A DNA stretch of 42,283 nt, from NCBI RefSeq assembly GCF_000482505.1, contig NZ_KI519447.1, forward strand, positions 1 to 42,283, written 5' to 3'. Origin of the DNA: Leptotrichia trevisanii DSM 22070. Lineage in GTDB: Bacteria > Fusobacteriota > Fusobacteriia > Fusobacteriales > Leptotrichiaceae. The position numbers and the translations under genes are program-made. Each line of letters starts with the position of its first letter. Within the stretch, counting starts at the first letter, position 1. A model generated the notes under the pieces. That model saw only the letters and a list, made by a program, of their open reading frames with translations, was not told the DNA's origin and did no database searches. This document shows positions 1 to 6,646 of the stretch, in pieces.

Positions 1-88
1 TTTGGCGATTATATTGTAACTGGTTTCCTCTTTTTTGTTAATTAAAAATTTGATTAAATTTATTTGCCCCTATATTTTTTACTCTGTC
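1..88 (-). mobile_element. End of an insertion sequence, left window edge
   Basis: Bases 1-88 are the reverse complement of 41877-41964 with a single mismatch (position 10). Similarity stops abruptly at GACAGAG, and the flanking bases beyond it differ (AAAA here, AATG at the other end), which marks the outer boundary of the element. The rest of this copy lies outside the window to the left, and its transposase would read leftward. By comparison with the right-hand copy the family is probably ISLre2-like, but only the right copy shows any coding sequence. No target duplication can be checked because the far ends are absent. Confidence 0.8.
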
Positions 89-104
89 TTTTCAATCATT
101 CTTA

Positions 105-133
105 TTGAACAAATTCTAAAAATGTGGTATAAT
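105..133 (+). promoter_or_regulatory. Promoter of the small antitoxin-like RNA
   Basis: TTGAAC (105-110), a 17-base spacer, and a consensus TATAAT (128-133) preceded by TGG, which makes an extended -10. Transcription should start near 139-141. The core is nearly the same as the promoter at 32242-32270. This is the strongest promoter of the module and precedes no ORF, which argues for a non-coding product. Confidence 0.75.
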
Positions 134-139
134 AAATTG

Positions 140-216
140 AAATTAAGAAGTAGATATACTATAGTAAGTAAAAGGTCAGAAAAATGCTCTAATTTTGTTG
201 ATTAGGGTATTTTTTT
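140..216 (+). ncRNA. Candidate antitoxin small RNA, about 77 nt
   Basis: The segment has its own promoter (105-133) and ends in an intrinsic terminator (183-216). It has no plausible ORF or ribosome binding site. Bases 159-169 (CTATAGTAAGT) are perfectly complementary to 253-263 of the downstream mRNA leader, directly next to its Shine-Dalgarno sequence. Bases 174-178 (GGTCA) are complementary to 240-244, which lie in the loop of a hairpin at the mRNA 5' end. The two pairings are in the right order for one bipartite duplex. Known type I antitoxins act by such pairing, so the role is inferred from complementarity. The RNA is on the same strand as its target rather than overlapping it in antisense, so it would act in trans. 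Confidence 0.6.
183..216 (+). terminator. Terminator of the small RNA
   Basis: A 10-bp stem (183-192 with 202-211, including two G-U pairs) and a 9-base loop, followed by a T run to 216. The descending arm contains part of the -35 box (198-203) of the next promoter, so readthrough of the small RNA would run over the toxin promoter. Confidence 0.65.
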
Positions 217-226
217 ATGTTATAAT
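198..226 (+). promoter_or_regulatory. Promoter of the small hydrophobic peptide gene
   Basis: TTGATT (198-203), exactly 17 bases, and TATAAT (221-226). The predicted start near 232 would give a leader of about 50 nt. That leader opens with a hairpin (232-237 with 246-251, stem TTGAGG/CCTCAA) whose loop carries the TGACC complementary to the small RNA. Confidence 0.7.
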
Positions 227-281
227 TTTATTTGAGGTTTGACCGCCTCAAAACTTACTATAGGAAGGAGGTTAATTAATC

Positions 282-356
282 ATGATTAACGGAGACTTCT
301 TAGTTTTTATTATACTGATAATACTTTTGTATTTCTGGTTTAATAAAATTAAATAA
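282..356 (+). CDS. Small hydrophobic peptide, candidate type I toxin
   Basis: A 24-codon ORF with a strong Shine-Dalgarno (AAGGAGG, 265-271) ten bases before ATG. The peptide has a short polar start, one uninterrupted hydrophobic stretch (about residues 6-20, ending in aromatics YFWF) and a basic tail (NKIK), which would form a single membrane helix. Its size and shape match membrane-acting type I toxins such as the Ibs, ShoB and TisB classes, but I recognise no direct homologue. After the stop, bases 364-371 complement 285-292 at the start of the ORF, and 373-377 (CCTCC) complement the Shine-Dalgarno core 267-271. The full-length mRNA can therefore fold its ribosome site shut, as other type I toxin mRNAs do. 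Function is inferred from this architecture only. Confidence 0.65.
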   Translation: MINGDFLVFIILIILLYFWFNKIK

Positions 357-389
357 AATCTTGCCGTTAATTCCTCCTATATCTATCTT

Positions 390-426
390 GAGACTTTCTC
401 GTAAATATGAGAGAGTCTCTTTTTTT
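390..426 (+). terminator. Terminator of the small peptide mRNA
   Basis: An 11-bp stem (390-400 GAGACTTTCTC with 409-419, one G-U pair), an 8-base loop and a T run to 426. It ends the transcript from the 198-226 promoter and gives an mRNA of roughly 190 nt. Confidence 0.8.
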
Positions 427-437
427 CATAATTTCTA

Positions 438-473
438 TAAAAAAAGACAACTTCAAGTTTCCCCAAAGTCATC
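438..473 (-). terminator. Terminator downstream of ridA
   Basis: Read on the minus strand, GATGACTTT (473-465) pairs with GAAGTTGTC (454-446) over nine positions, three of them G-U, followed by a T run (445-439). It lies just after the ridA stop codon and faces the peptide-gene terminator. Confidence 0.55.
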
Positions 474-488
474 TATTTCATTTAAAAA

Positions 489-854
489 TTATTCTCCAAA
501 ATAAGCTATCGCTTCAATTTCTACAAAAACCCCTTTTGGTAATTTATCCACCGCAAAAGCTGATCTTGCTGGATATGGTTCAGTAAAATATTCTGCATAA
601 ATATTGTTTACTGCTGTAAAATCATTGATGTTGTCAAGCAAAACTGTTGTTTTTATTACATTTTTTGTTGTTAATCCATTGTTTTCCAAGATTGCCTTTA
701 AGTTTTCGAGAACTTGTCTTGTCTGCTCTTCTACAGTAACAGCTTCAATTTGCTGATTTTCAGGATTTATTGCGATTTGCCCTGAGATGTACAAAAAGTC
801 GCCTGCTTTTCTGAATGCTGAATATGGCCCGACTGCTTCTGGTATTTTTTTCAT
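489..854 (-). CDS. ridA: RidA family reactive-intermediate deaminase
   Basis: A 121-residue single-domain protein of the YjgF/YER057c/UK114 family. Such proteins are homotrimers that hydrolyse the reactive enamines and imines released by PLP enzymes such as threonine dehydratase. Landmarks are the N-terminal GPYS and SGQIA segments, the substrate-carboxylate arginine in PARSAFAV (R97) and the acidic VEIEAIA strand (E112/E114). Length is typical. The ATG is preceded by AGGAGG four bases upstream. It appears monocistronic, with a terminator at 438-473 and a 110-base gap to the preceding gene. The family assignment is secure; the physiological substrate is not visible from sequence. Confidence 0.92.
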   Translation of the reverse strand: MKKIPEAVGPYSAFRKAGDFLYISGQIAINPENQQIEAVTVEEQTRQVLENLKAILENNGLTTKNVIKTTVLLDNINDFTAVNNIYAEYFTEPYPARSAFAVDKLPKGVFVEIEAIAYFGE

Positions 855-897
855 TTTTCCTCCTAATTTTTCATATTTTTTTAAATTTTACAATTTT

Positions 898-925
898 ATT
901 CTATCATATTTTTTCAATATCAAAA
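898..925 (-). promoter_or_regulatory. Possible ridA promoter
   Basis: On the minus strand, TTTTGA, a 16-base spacer and TAGAAT preceded by TGA (an extended -10). The match is moderate and in very AT-rich sequence, so it is tentative. Confidence 0.35.
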
Positions 926-964
926 AGAATTTTCTTTCACTTTGAATTACTATTCCAAAAATCG

Positions 965-3298
965 TTATTCTGGCGAATATCCAAAGTTTATAATGTATCG
1001 CCAGCTTTCTCCCGGCACTTTTGCAAATCCAAAATAAAGAGGTATCGCCAATGTTTTGGCACCTATTCCAAACTTATAGCTTTCCTTTTCATCATGTCCA
1101 AACTTGTAACTCTTGTTGGAAATATTGGCTCTGGAATAAGTTGTATCAAGATACAGGAATTTTGATAAGTTGTACTGGACTTTCAGACTTCCTACAAAAA
1201 TACTGTTTCCACGAATTTTATCCGCAGGCATTCCAGCGAATTCCAGTGAATTGTCAGAAGTTCTGATTCCACCTATTTTAGGCCTGTACGTTTCTGGAAT
1301 ATCATCTCCGTATGATGTCAAGTAAACTGCTTTCGGAGTAATAGTGATTTTTTCACCAATTGGTATGTTTATTTCTCCTCCTGCACTCAATGAATTAAAT
1401 TTAGCCTCTTTTGAATTTGCCAATGTATAATTTGAAAATAAATGTACTCCTCTTGTTGCAAAATTTATACTGTCCCTTGTGTCATAATCTATTTTTGCTT
1501 CAAAATATGGAAATACTTTCCGTACATTTTCATCGTGATTTTCGTGTTTAGTCACATCCGAAACCTGATATCCGCCTCCAACTGAGAATAATAAATTTTT
1601 GTACATTTCAAATCCAATACCTGTTCCAAGTTTGAATTTTCTATTTTCAAAGTTAAAGTATCCATTTTTATACTTCTGATTTTCTATAATGTCACGCTTG
1701 TAATCAAATTCAGTATAAATTACCACTTTGGAATTTTTTCCCAACTCCATTGTTGCCTTACCTCTTGCCCCATATTCATTTGCAACCGTTCCAGTTACTG
1801 AATATCTGACATTCGTATTATTTATAATCTTACTCCCCTGAAAACCAACATTTACTGTGGCCAAGTCCTCATTATTTATATTTCCTGAAAGTGTTAGGTA
1901 ATCACTTGGTTTTTCCTGAACATTTATTACCAGATCATTGTCCTTCACTTCATAATAAACCGTTGTAAAATCACCATTCTGATAAATATTATTAACAATT
2001 TTTTCCATATCCAGCCTGCTTAAAACACCGAGCTTCTTAGGTAAAAATTTATCAAAATATGTCTTTTTGTATTTTTTATTTCCTTCTATCACAATTCCAG
2101 TAATATTGTATTCATCACTCCAAGTCCGTCTAAACTCCTTCCGTTTCTCCTCCAGCTTTTCAAAAAGTTCAGGATTTGACAATTTTCTAATTTCATCTAT
2201 ATTTTCCCTTGCAACTTTCTCCCCAGCCGCAATAAGCTCCTTTACCTTTGAAAAATCATAAGACTCGAATTTTTCCAAATCCGGTTTCATATACAAGTCA
2301 AGCATACGGATTTGCCGTTCCACTTCCTGTCTTCCCGCAATCGTCGTCGTATCCGTAATTACGTCAACCAGGTTCATTTTAGACTCGTCTCTTTTTGTGA
2401 AACCATCCCCCACATTCACACCAATTGTATAATCCGCTCCTAGCACCTTCACATCCTGTACTGGCAAGTTCCGTGTAACTCCCCCATCAATGTAAAGCCT
2501 TTTTCCATCCCGAATCGGTGCAAAAATCGAAGGCAATGACAAACTTTCCCTAATCGCCGTTGCAATTGAGCCTTTATCAATCATAACTCCTTCCCCAGAT
2601 TCCAAGTCAGTCGCAACCGTCGCAAATTTCCTAGGAAATTTTCTAAAATCCTGTACTCTTAATGCCCCATAAAAAATTTCATTCAGCCTTTGACTCGCAG
2701 TTTTCCCCCCAACAACTCCGCTAGGCAATTTCGGCATAAAATTTTTCATTGGAATTACTGTACTATTCCTATCTTCAATCGAATTTCTTATAGCCCCCTT
2801 GTCCTTTCTTTCAATTTTATCACTAAAAAGCCCTAGCCAATCCATACTAATCGCTATTTCTTCAATTTCTTGCGGAGTATATCCTACACTATACATTCCC
2901 GCAATAATGCTTCCCATACTCGTCCCAGTCGCATATTCCACAGGCACCTTCTCCTCTTCCAGTACCTTCAATATCCCAATATGAGCAAGCCCTTTCGCCG
3001 TTCCCCCACTAAGCACCAGCCCAATCCTTTTATTCTCCTGAGAAATCACACTTTTTTTATTTTCCGAATTTTCTCTATTATTTACAATATCCTTATCTAA
3101 TTCTATTTTAAGTTCATTTCCCAAAATTTCCTTTTCTTTCTCTTCCTCAATTTTCTCAAAATCTCGTTCATCTTTTTTCTCATTTTTCAATACAAGATTC
3201 TTCTCATTTTTATCACTTTCTATATTTTTAGAAAATCCAAAACTATTTACCAAAAGAAAAATAATTAAAAACAAAAATCTTTTTCTTCTTTCAATCAT
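965..3298 (-). CDS. Patatin-like phospholipase autotransporter (type Vd, FplA-like)
   Basis: A 777-residue outer-membrane protein. Residues 1-23 form a signal peptide. Residues 24-90 are a charged Lys/Glu-rich linker. A patatin domain runs from about 91 to 380, with the glycine-rich oxyanion loop GGTAKG (98-103), the nucleophile motif GTSMG (Ser127) and the dyad motif DGG (Asp271). A single POTRA-like segment follows (about 395-460), then a C-terminal beta-barrel (about 465-777) with alternating strands. This order and length match type Vd autotransporters such as Fusobacterium nucleatum FplA, a surface phospholipase A1 that cleaves host lipids; both catalytic residues are kept. AGGAGG lies about eight bases before the ATG. 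Surface exposure and lipase activity are inferred from the family. Confidence 0.87.
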   Translation of the reverse strand: MIERRKRFLFLIIFLLVNSFGFSKNIESDKNEKNLVLKNEKKDERDFEKIEEEKEKEILGNELKIELDKDIVNNRENSENKKSVISQENKRIGLVLSGGTAKGLAHIGILKVLEEEKVPVEYATGTSMGSIIAGMYSVGYTPQEIEEIAISMDWLGLFSDKIERKDKGAIRNSIEDRNSTVIPMKNFMPKLPSGVVGGKTASQRLNEIFYGALRVQDFRKFPRKFATVATDLESGEGVMIDKGSIATAIRESLSLPSIFAPIRDGKRLYIDGGVTRNLPVQDVKVLGADYTIGVNVGDGFTKRDESKMNLVDVITDTTTIAGRQEVERQIRMLDLYMKPDLEKFESYDFSKVKELIAAGEKVARENIDEIRKLSNPELFEKLEEKRKEFRRTWSDEYNITGIVIEGNKKYKKTYFDKFLPKKLGVLSRLDMEKIVNNIYQNGDFTTVYYEVKDNDLVINVQEKPSDYLTLSGNINNEDLATVNVGFQGSKIINNTNVRYSVTGTVANEYGARGKATMELGKNSKVVIYTEFDYKRDIIENQKYKNGYFNFENRKFKLGTGIGFEMYKNLLFSVGGGYQVSDVTKHENHDENVRKVFPYFEAKIDYDTRDSINFATRGVHLFSNYTLANSKEAKFNSLSAGGEINIPIGEKITITPKAVYLTSYGDDIPETYRPKIGGIRTSDNSLEFAGMPADKIRGNSIFVGSLKVQYNLSKFLYLDTTYSRANISNKSYKFGHDEKESYKFGIGAKTLAIPLYFGFAKVPGESWRYIINFGYSPE

Positions 3299-3712
3299 TT
3301 ATGTTATCCTCCTTTTTTACTGATTTTTTATTAAACTTGATTTATAAAAATTTACCTATAATCATTAATACAGTTGACTTTTTTTGATTTTAGGCTATTT
3401 TAGTTAAACCAATTTTAAATTGCAATAAAATAATCTTTTTTAATTTTAATTATCAGGATAAACCTTTCTTGCAAGATAGGGATTTTCGACAGTGAGCAAT
3501 CCTGTAAAAATAAAAAAGATATAAAATAGTAAAAACTGCTATTAAACAAAATAATCTAATACTAAATCCCATTAGAAAATAATTTGCAATTCAAAATTTA
3601 TTAAATATTCACCTTTTTAATGGGGAATAATTAAATAAAAACTGACTCTTTAGTCATTTTACTATAAAAAAATTTTATTTTTCTTATAAATTTGCTAAAG
3701 TTTTGAATAAAA
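3299..3712. other. Intergenic region, no gene recognised
   Basis: 413 bases of very AT-rich DNA between fplA and the HAD gene. The fplA leader with its AGGAGG is at the left edge. One 39-codon minus-strand ORF (3453-3572) has a hydrophobic start and a basic tail but no ribosome binding site. A weak GGATT/AATCC inverted repeat lies near 3479-3503. No convincing promoter or RNA gene was seen. Confidence 0.5.
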
Positions 3713-4429
3713 TTACAATATTTCAAATAACTCTTCCAGTTTATTCACTTCATATTTTGGAGTAATCCCGGTATCATTCACATTATTTCGCAAATTTACC
3801 CAGCAAGTATCAATTCCAACATTTTGTCCACCTTTTATATCTGCCCCTAATGAATCGCCTATCATTATAACTGCTTTCTTATCTGATATTCCAAAATAAT
3901 TCATTGCATATTCAAATATCCGCTTATCAGGCTTGTTCACTCCAACTTCATCGGAAATAATGATTTTATCAATGTATTTTGCAATCGCTGAATTTTCTAT
4001 TCGTGAATGCTGGACTTCCTTTATTCCATTTGTTACAATTCCAACTTTATATTTTGAATGTAAATATTCACATAGTTTTTCAGTTGCTTCAAAAGGAAAA
4101 ATCCCTTCTCCAAGTTTTTTCAAATAAAGCTCACTCATTTCATGCGGATTGTATTCCAAATCAAATTCTTTGATTAATTGCTCAAATCTCACAACCTTTA
4201 ATCTATCCTTATCCACAGCCCCTTTTTCCAAATCCTTCCACAATTGCAAATTCACATCTTTATATCTATTTTTTATCTTCTCATAAATTTCTTCTTTTTT
4301 CTCATTGCCTAATTCACTTTCCGCAAAAAATCCCAATTCTTCGAAAGTGTTCCTAAATGCCTCCTTTTCAGTTTTCGGATAATCAAAAAGTGTGTCATCC
4401 AAATCTATTAATACAAGTTTATAGTTCAT
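3713..4429 (-). CDS. HAD-superfamily hydrolase, YjjG/YfnB-type nucleotidase
   Basis: A 238-residue cytosolic phosphatase with all four HAD motifs in order: I, DLDDT near the N-terminus with the nucleophile Asp; II, VTNG; III, the lysine in NKPDKRIF; and IV, GDSLGADIKGG. The helical cap between motifs I and II and the overall length match the YjjG/YfnB group, whose members dephosphorylate pyrimidine 5'-nucleotides, including non-canonical ones. The start is taken as the ATG at 4429 because AAGGAG lies seven bases before it; an in-frame ATG at 4444 overlaps that site and has none of its own. It stands alone on the minus strand. Substrate is uncertain, as HAD enzymes are promiscuous. Confidence 0.82.
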   Translation of the reverse strand: MNYKLVLIDLDDTLFDYPKTEKEAFRNTFEELGFFAESELGNEKKEEIYEKIKNRYKDVNLQLWKDLEKGAVDKDRLKVVRFEQLIKEFDLEYNPHEMSELYLKKLGEGIFPFEATEKLCEYLHSKYKVGIVTNGIKEVQHSRIENSAIAKYIDKIIISDEVGVNKPDKRIFEYAMNYFGISDKKAVIMIGDSLGADIKGGQNVGIDTCWVNLRNNVNDTGITPKYEVNKLEELFEIL

Positions 4430-4545
4430 TTTATGCTCCTTCATTTATTTAGAATATTCTCAAACTCTTTAAATTTAAGAAAATCTGTTATTTTTTATTT
4501 GTAATAAATATGATGCAAATATTTGTATCGGTTTTTTATTGTATC

Positions 4546-5118
4546 CTAATTTTTATAATATCTTGTTCCTCTTCCATTTCCTGTAGCAACAATATATTTT
4601 TTCTCAATCAACGATTTTAATAATTTAAGATTTTTATCCTTTTTAAACCCTGTGATTTTCAATATTTATTTATTCGATAAAATATTTCCCTTCTTCAATG
4701 CTTCAAATTTTAAATCTTGATTATTTGATTTCAATTTTTCAAAATATTGATTCATCCCTTCCAAAGTGAACCTGTTTAATTCCAGTCTGCCGACTTCAAT
4801 AGTTGAAGTATCATTTTTTTTGTAGGCTTTTCCTTTATATAGATATGGCTTGTCAAGCTCTTCTTCGATTACAAGTGTTATTGTCTTATTTTTTCCATTT
4901 TTTATAAATTTAAAATTAGGTTTCGGCACAATATTGTCATTTATTTTATTTTCAAGATTTAAGCATGTTTCTCCCAAGTCTTCTATTCCCACAACTTTTC
5001 CATCATCATCAATCCCAAAAATTATTCTACCTGAACCATAATTAGCAAAAGCACTAACTGTTTTAAAAAACGTATTTGTTATTATCAATTTCAACTCTAA
5101 TTCTCTATTTTCCTTCAT
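4546..5118 (-). pseudogene. Shortened AlbA_2-type regulator with in-frame stop
   Basis: The N-terminal 120 residues are an AlbA_2 (Schlafen-like) domain with the GSGRIIFGIDD segment and the KNDTSTIEV motif. They align with the intact paralogue at 18317-19588. A TAA at 4666-4668 ends this ORF, but the same frame continues to a TAG at 4546. That continuation encodes a winged-helix end (segments KLLKSLIEKKYIV and GNGRGTRYY) which aligns with the paralogue's C-terminus. The roughly 200-residue ATPase-like middle is missing. So the copy has an internal deletion and one nonsense mutation (probably GAA to TAA). The start is the ATG at 5118, with AGGAG eleven bases upstream. A short AlbA_2-only protein could still be made. 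Confidence 0.75.
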
Positions 5119-5525
5119 ATCCACAAATTCTCCTGACAAAAATTATATCATAATCCAGCCAGAAATACGACAAAAAAATTATCGTCGATTTTACATCGTT
5201 TTTCTTATCTATAATTTGTACAACAATTTTACCATTTCATAGTAAAGTCAAGAACACAAATAAATTTAGTAATCAAATTATTTAAATTTTCCAGGTTTTT
5301 TTTTATATAACAAGCATATCCTAAAAATATAACAAAAAAACTTCCCAAATTAAGATATTTTCTCAATTTTAAGGAAGTTTATTATGTAACTACTTTTAAT
5401 TACCTTTTTTTATAACTTTAGGTAACTTGTATTATTTTACTCACATCTTCAAACTTATAACTTATTTCCTAAAGTATTCTTTCATTTATTTACATGTTTC
5501 TCACATGTGTGAATCATTTTTGTGA
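5119..5525. other. Intergenic region between AlbA_2 pseudogene and AEC operon end
   Basis: About 400 AT-rich bases. It holds a possible pseudogene promoter (TATAAT on the minus strand near 5146) and a partly symmetrical element at 5167-5205 (ACGAC...CGTCG...CATCG). That element sits at the same relative place as the palindrome upstream of the intact paralogue. It also contains the terminator at 5334-5380. A 6-bp inverted repeat (TTACCT/AGGTAA) near 5400-5435 lacks a T run. No ORF was supported. Confidence 0.45.
5334..5380 (-). terminator. Terminator of the beta-glucoside PTS operon
   Basis: On the minus strand, AAACTTCC (5380-5373) pairs with GGAAGTTT (5345-5338). A second inner stem (AAATT/AATTT) and a run of seven T (5340-5334) complete it. 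It lies about 240 bases after the stop of the last operon gene and is the first clear terminator in that direction. Confidence 0.7.
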
Positions 5526-5614
5526 ATATTCCCACTCTCCTTCTAATGAATATTATTATATTAATTTTTTTAATAAATCAAATCTTTATTTAAGAATAAC
5601 ATCATATTAATAAC

Positions 5615-6526
5615 TTATCTTATTACAAGTTCCATCGCATACACAAATACAGGTATGGTAAACAAAGAGAGTATTGTACTTAGGCCTATCAGTTTTGCCG
5701 CATGTACATAGTCTCCACCAAACAGCTGAGAATACAATGATGCTGTCAATCCTACAGGTGTACACGTGGCAAGCAATATTACGTATTTTATTTCCACTGG
5801 AACAAAAGGAATAAATATAAAAAGTATCAGAATCATTAAAGGAATAATAATTAATTTTATAAAAGAAATAGTATAAATCCTTCTATCTTTGAGAAGTTCG
5901 ACTATATCCATATTTGCTATATAGGTTCCAAGTATTATCATTGCCAATGGTGCATTTACTTTAATACTGAAATTAAATATAAAACTAAGTGATGATGGAG
6001 TTCTTACTGAAAATATAAACATCAGAATTCCTAATATTACAGATATTATACCTGAATTTTTTATTATCCGTTTTATTGAAATGTAGTTTGCCTTTTTTGT
6101 TATGAGATAAATTCCATAAGTATATGCGGCTATGTTAAAAACTGCAAGATAAGCCGACAGATAAAACACTGCATGATTACCTATTATACTTGCAACCAGA
6201 GGAATGCCTATAAAACCGCTATTTGGAAGTCCAAGTCCCAGTCTTTCAATACTATTTTTGGTAAATTTGTTTCCTATAAAAAATCCAAGTGATATTGCAA
6301 ATATTGAAAGAATAAAGCTTATCAGCAATCTGGAAAATTTTTCTTCAGAAAATTCTGTCTGATATTGTCCAAAAATTATAATGGGATTTATTATCCATAC
6401 CAATATAAATGACAATTTTTGAACAATATTTCTGTTTATAATTTTTATTTTGAATAAAAAAAATCCAACCATTATAAAACTGTACATTATTCCTACTTTT
6501 TCAAATACAATCTGAAATATTTCCAT
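5615..6526 (-). CDS. AEC-family transporter (auxin efflux carrier fold)
   Basis: A 303-residue integral membrane protein with about ten hydrophobic helices in two halves and a weak central loop, as in the AEC/bile-acid-sodium symporter fold. The NSGFIGIPL segment matches the conserved NxGFxGxPL element of bacterial AEC carriers, and a second signature, CTPVGLTASLY, lies near the C-terminus. Bacterial members export or exchange small organic acids. The start is the ATG at 6526, with AAGGAG nine bases upstream; the frame is open 28 codons further but lacks a ribosome site. It is the last gene of the beta-glucoside operon. A role in releasing fermentation acids from sugar breakdown is possible but only inferred from position. 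Confidence 0.8.
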   Translation of the reverse strand: MEIFQIVFEKVGIMYSFIMVGFFLFKIKIINRNIVQKLSFILVWIINPIIIFGQYQTEFSEEKFSRLLISFILSIFAISLGFFIGNKFTKNSIERLGLGLPNSGFIGIPLVASIIGNHAVFYLSAYLAVFNIAAYTYGIYLITKKANYISIKRIIKNSGIISVILGILMFIFSVRTPSSLSFIFNFSIKVNAPLAMIILGTYIANMDIVELLKDRRIYTISFIKLIIIPLMILILFIFIPFVPVEIKYVILLATCTPVGLTASLYSQLFGGDYVHAAKLIGLSTILSLFTIPVFVYAMELVIR

Positions 6527-6563
6527 TCCTGTATTCTCCTTATCCAATCTGTAATAAAGGCAG

Positions 6564-6610
6564 TTGAGCTGCACTTCCAACCTCGTTCCTAAGATTTTGG
6601 TGCAGTTCAA
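6564..6610 (-). repeat. Intercistronic hairpin between GH4 gene and AEC gene
   Basis: An 11-bp inverted repeat (6564-6574 with 6600-6610, core TGAGCTGCAC/GTGCAGTTCA, one G-U in RNA) with a 25-base loop. On the minus strand only CTTTATT follows, so it is a poor terminator. It could be a leaky attenuator or an mRNA-stabilising structure that lowers expression of the carrier relative to the sugar genes. Confidence 0.5.
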
Positions 6611-6646
6611 ATCTGTAATTTCTTGCCTTCACTTTATATACTTTTA

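Noticed and set aside
815-1266. Plus-strand ORFs opposite ridA and the phospholipase gene
   Set aside because: They lie over well-supported genes on the other strand, lack ribosome sites and give low-complexity products rich in Phe and Ser.
3453-3572. 39-codon minus-strand ORF with a hydrophobic start and basic tail
   Set aside because: It resembles a membrane peptide but has no ribosome site, promoter or terminator, unlike the 282-356 peptide gene.
5400-5435. TTACCT/AGGTAA inverted repeat as a terminator
   Set aside because: The stem is only 6 bp with a long loop and no T run on either strand.
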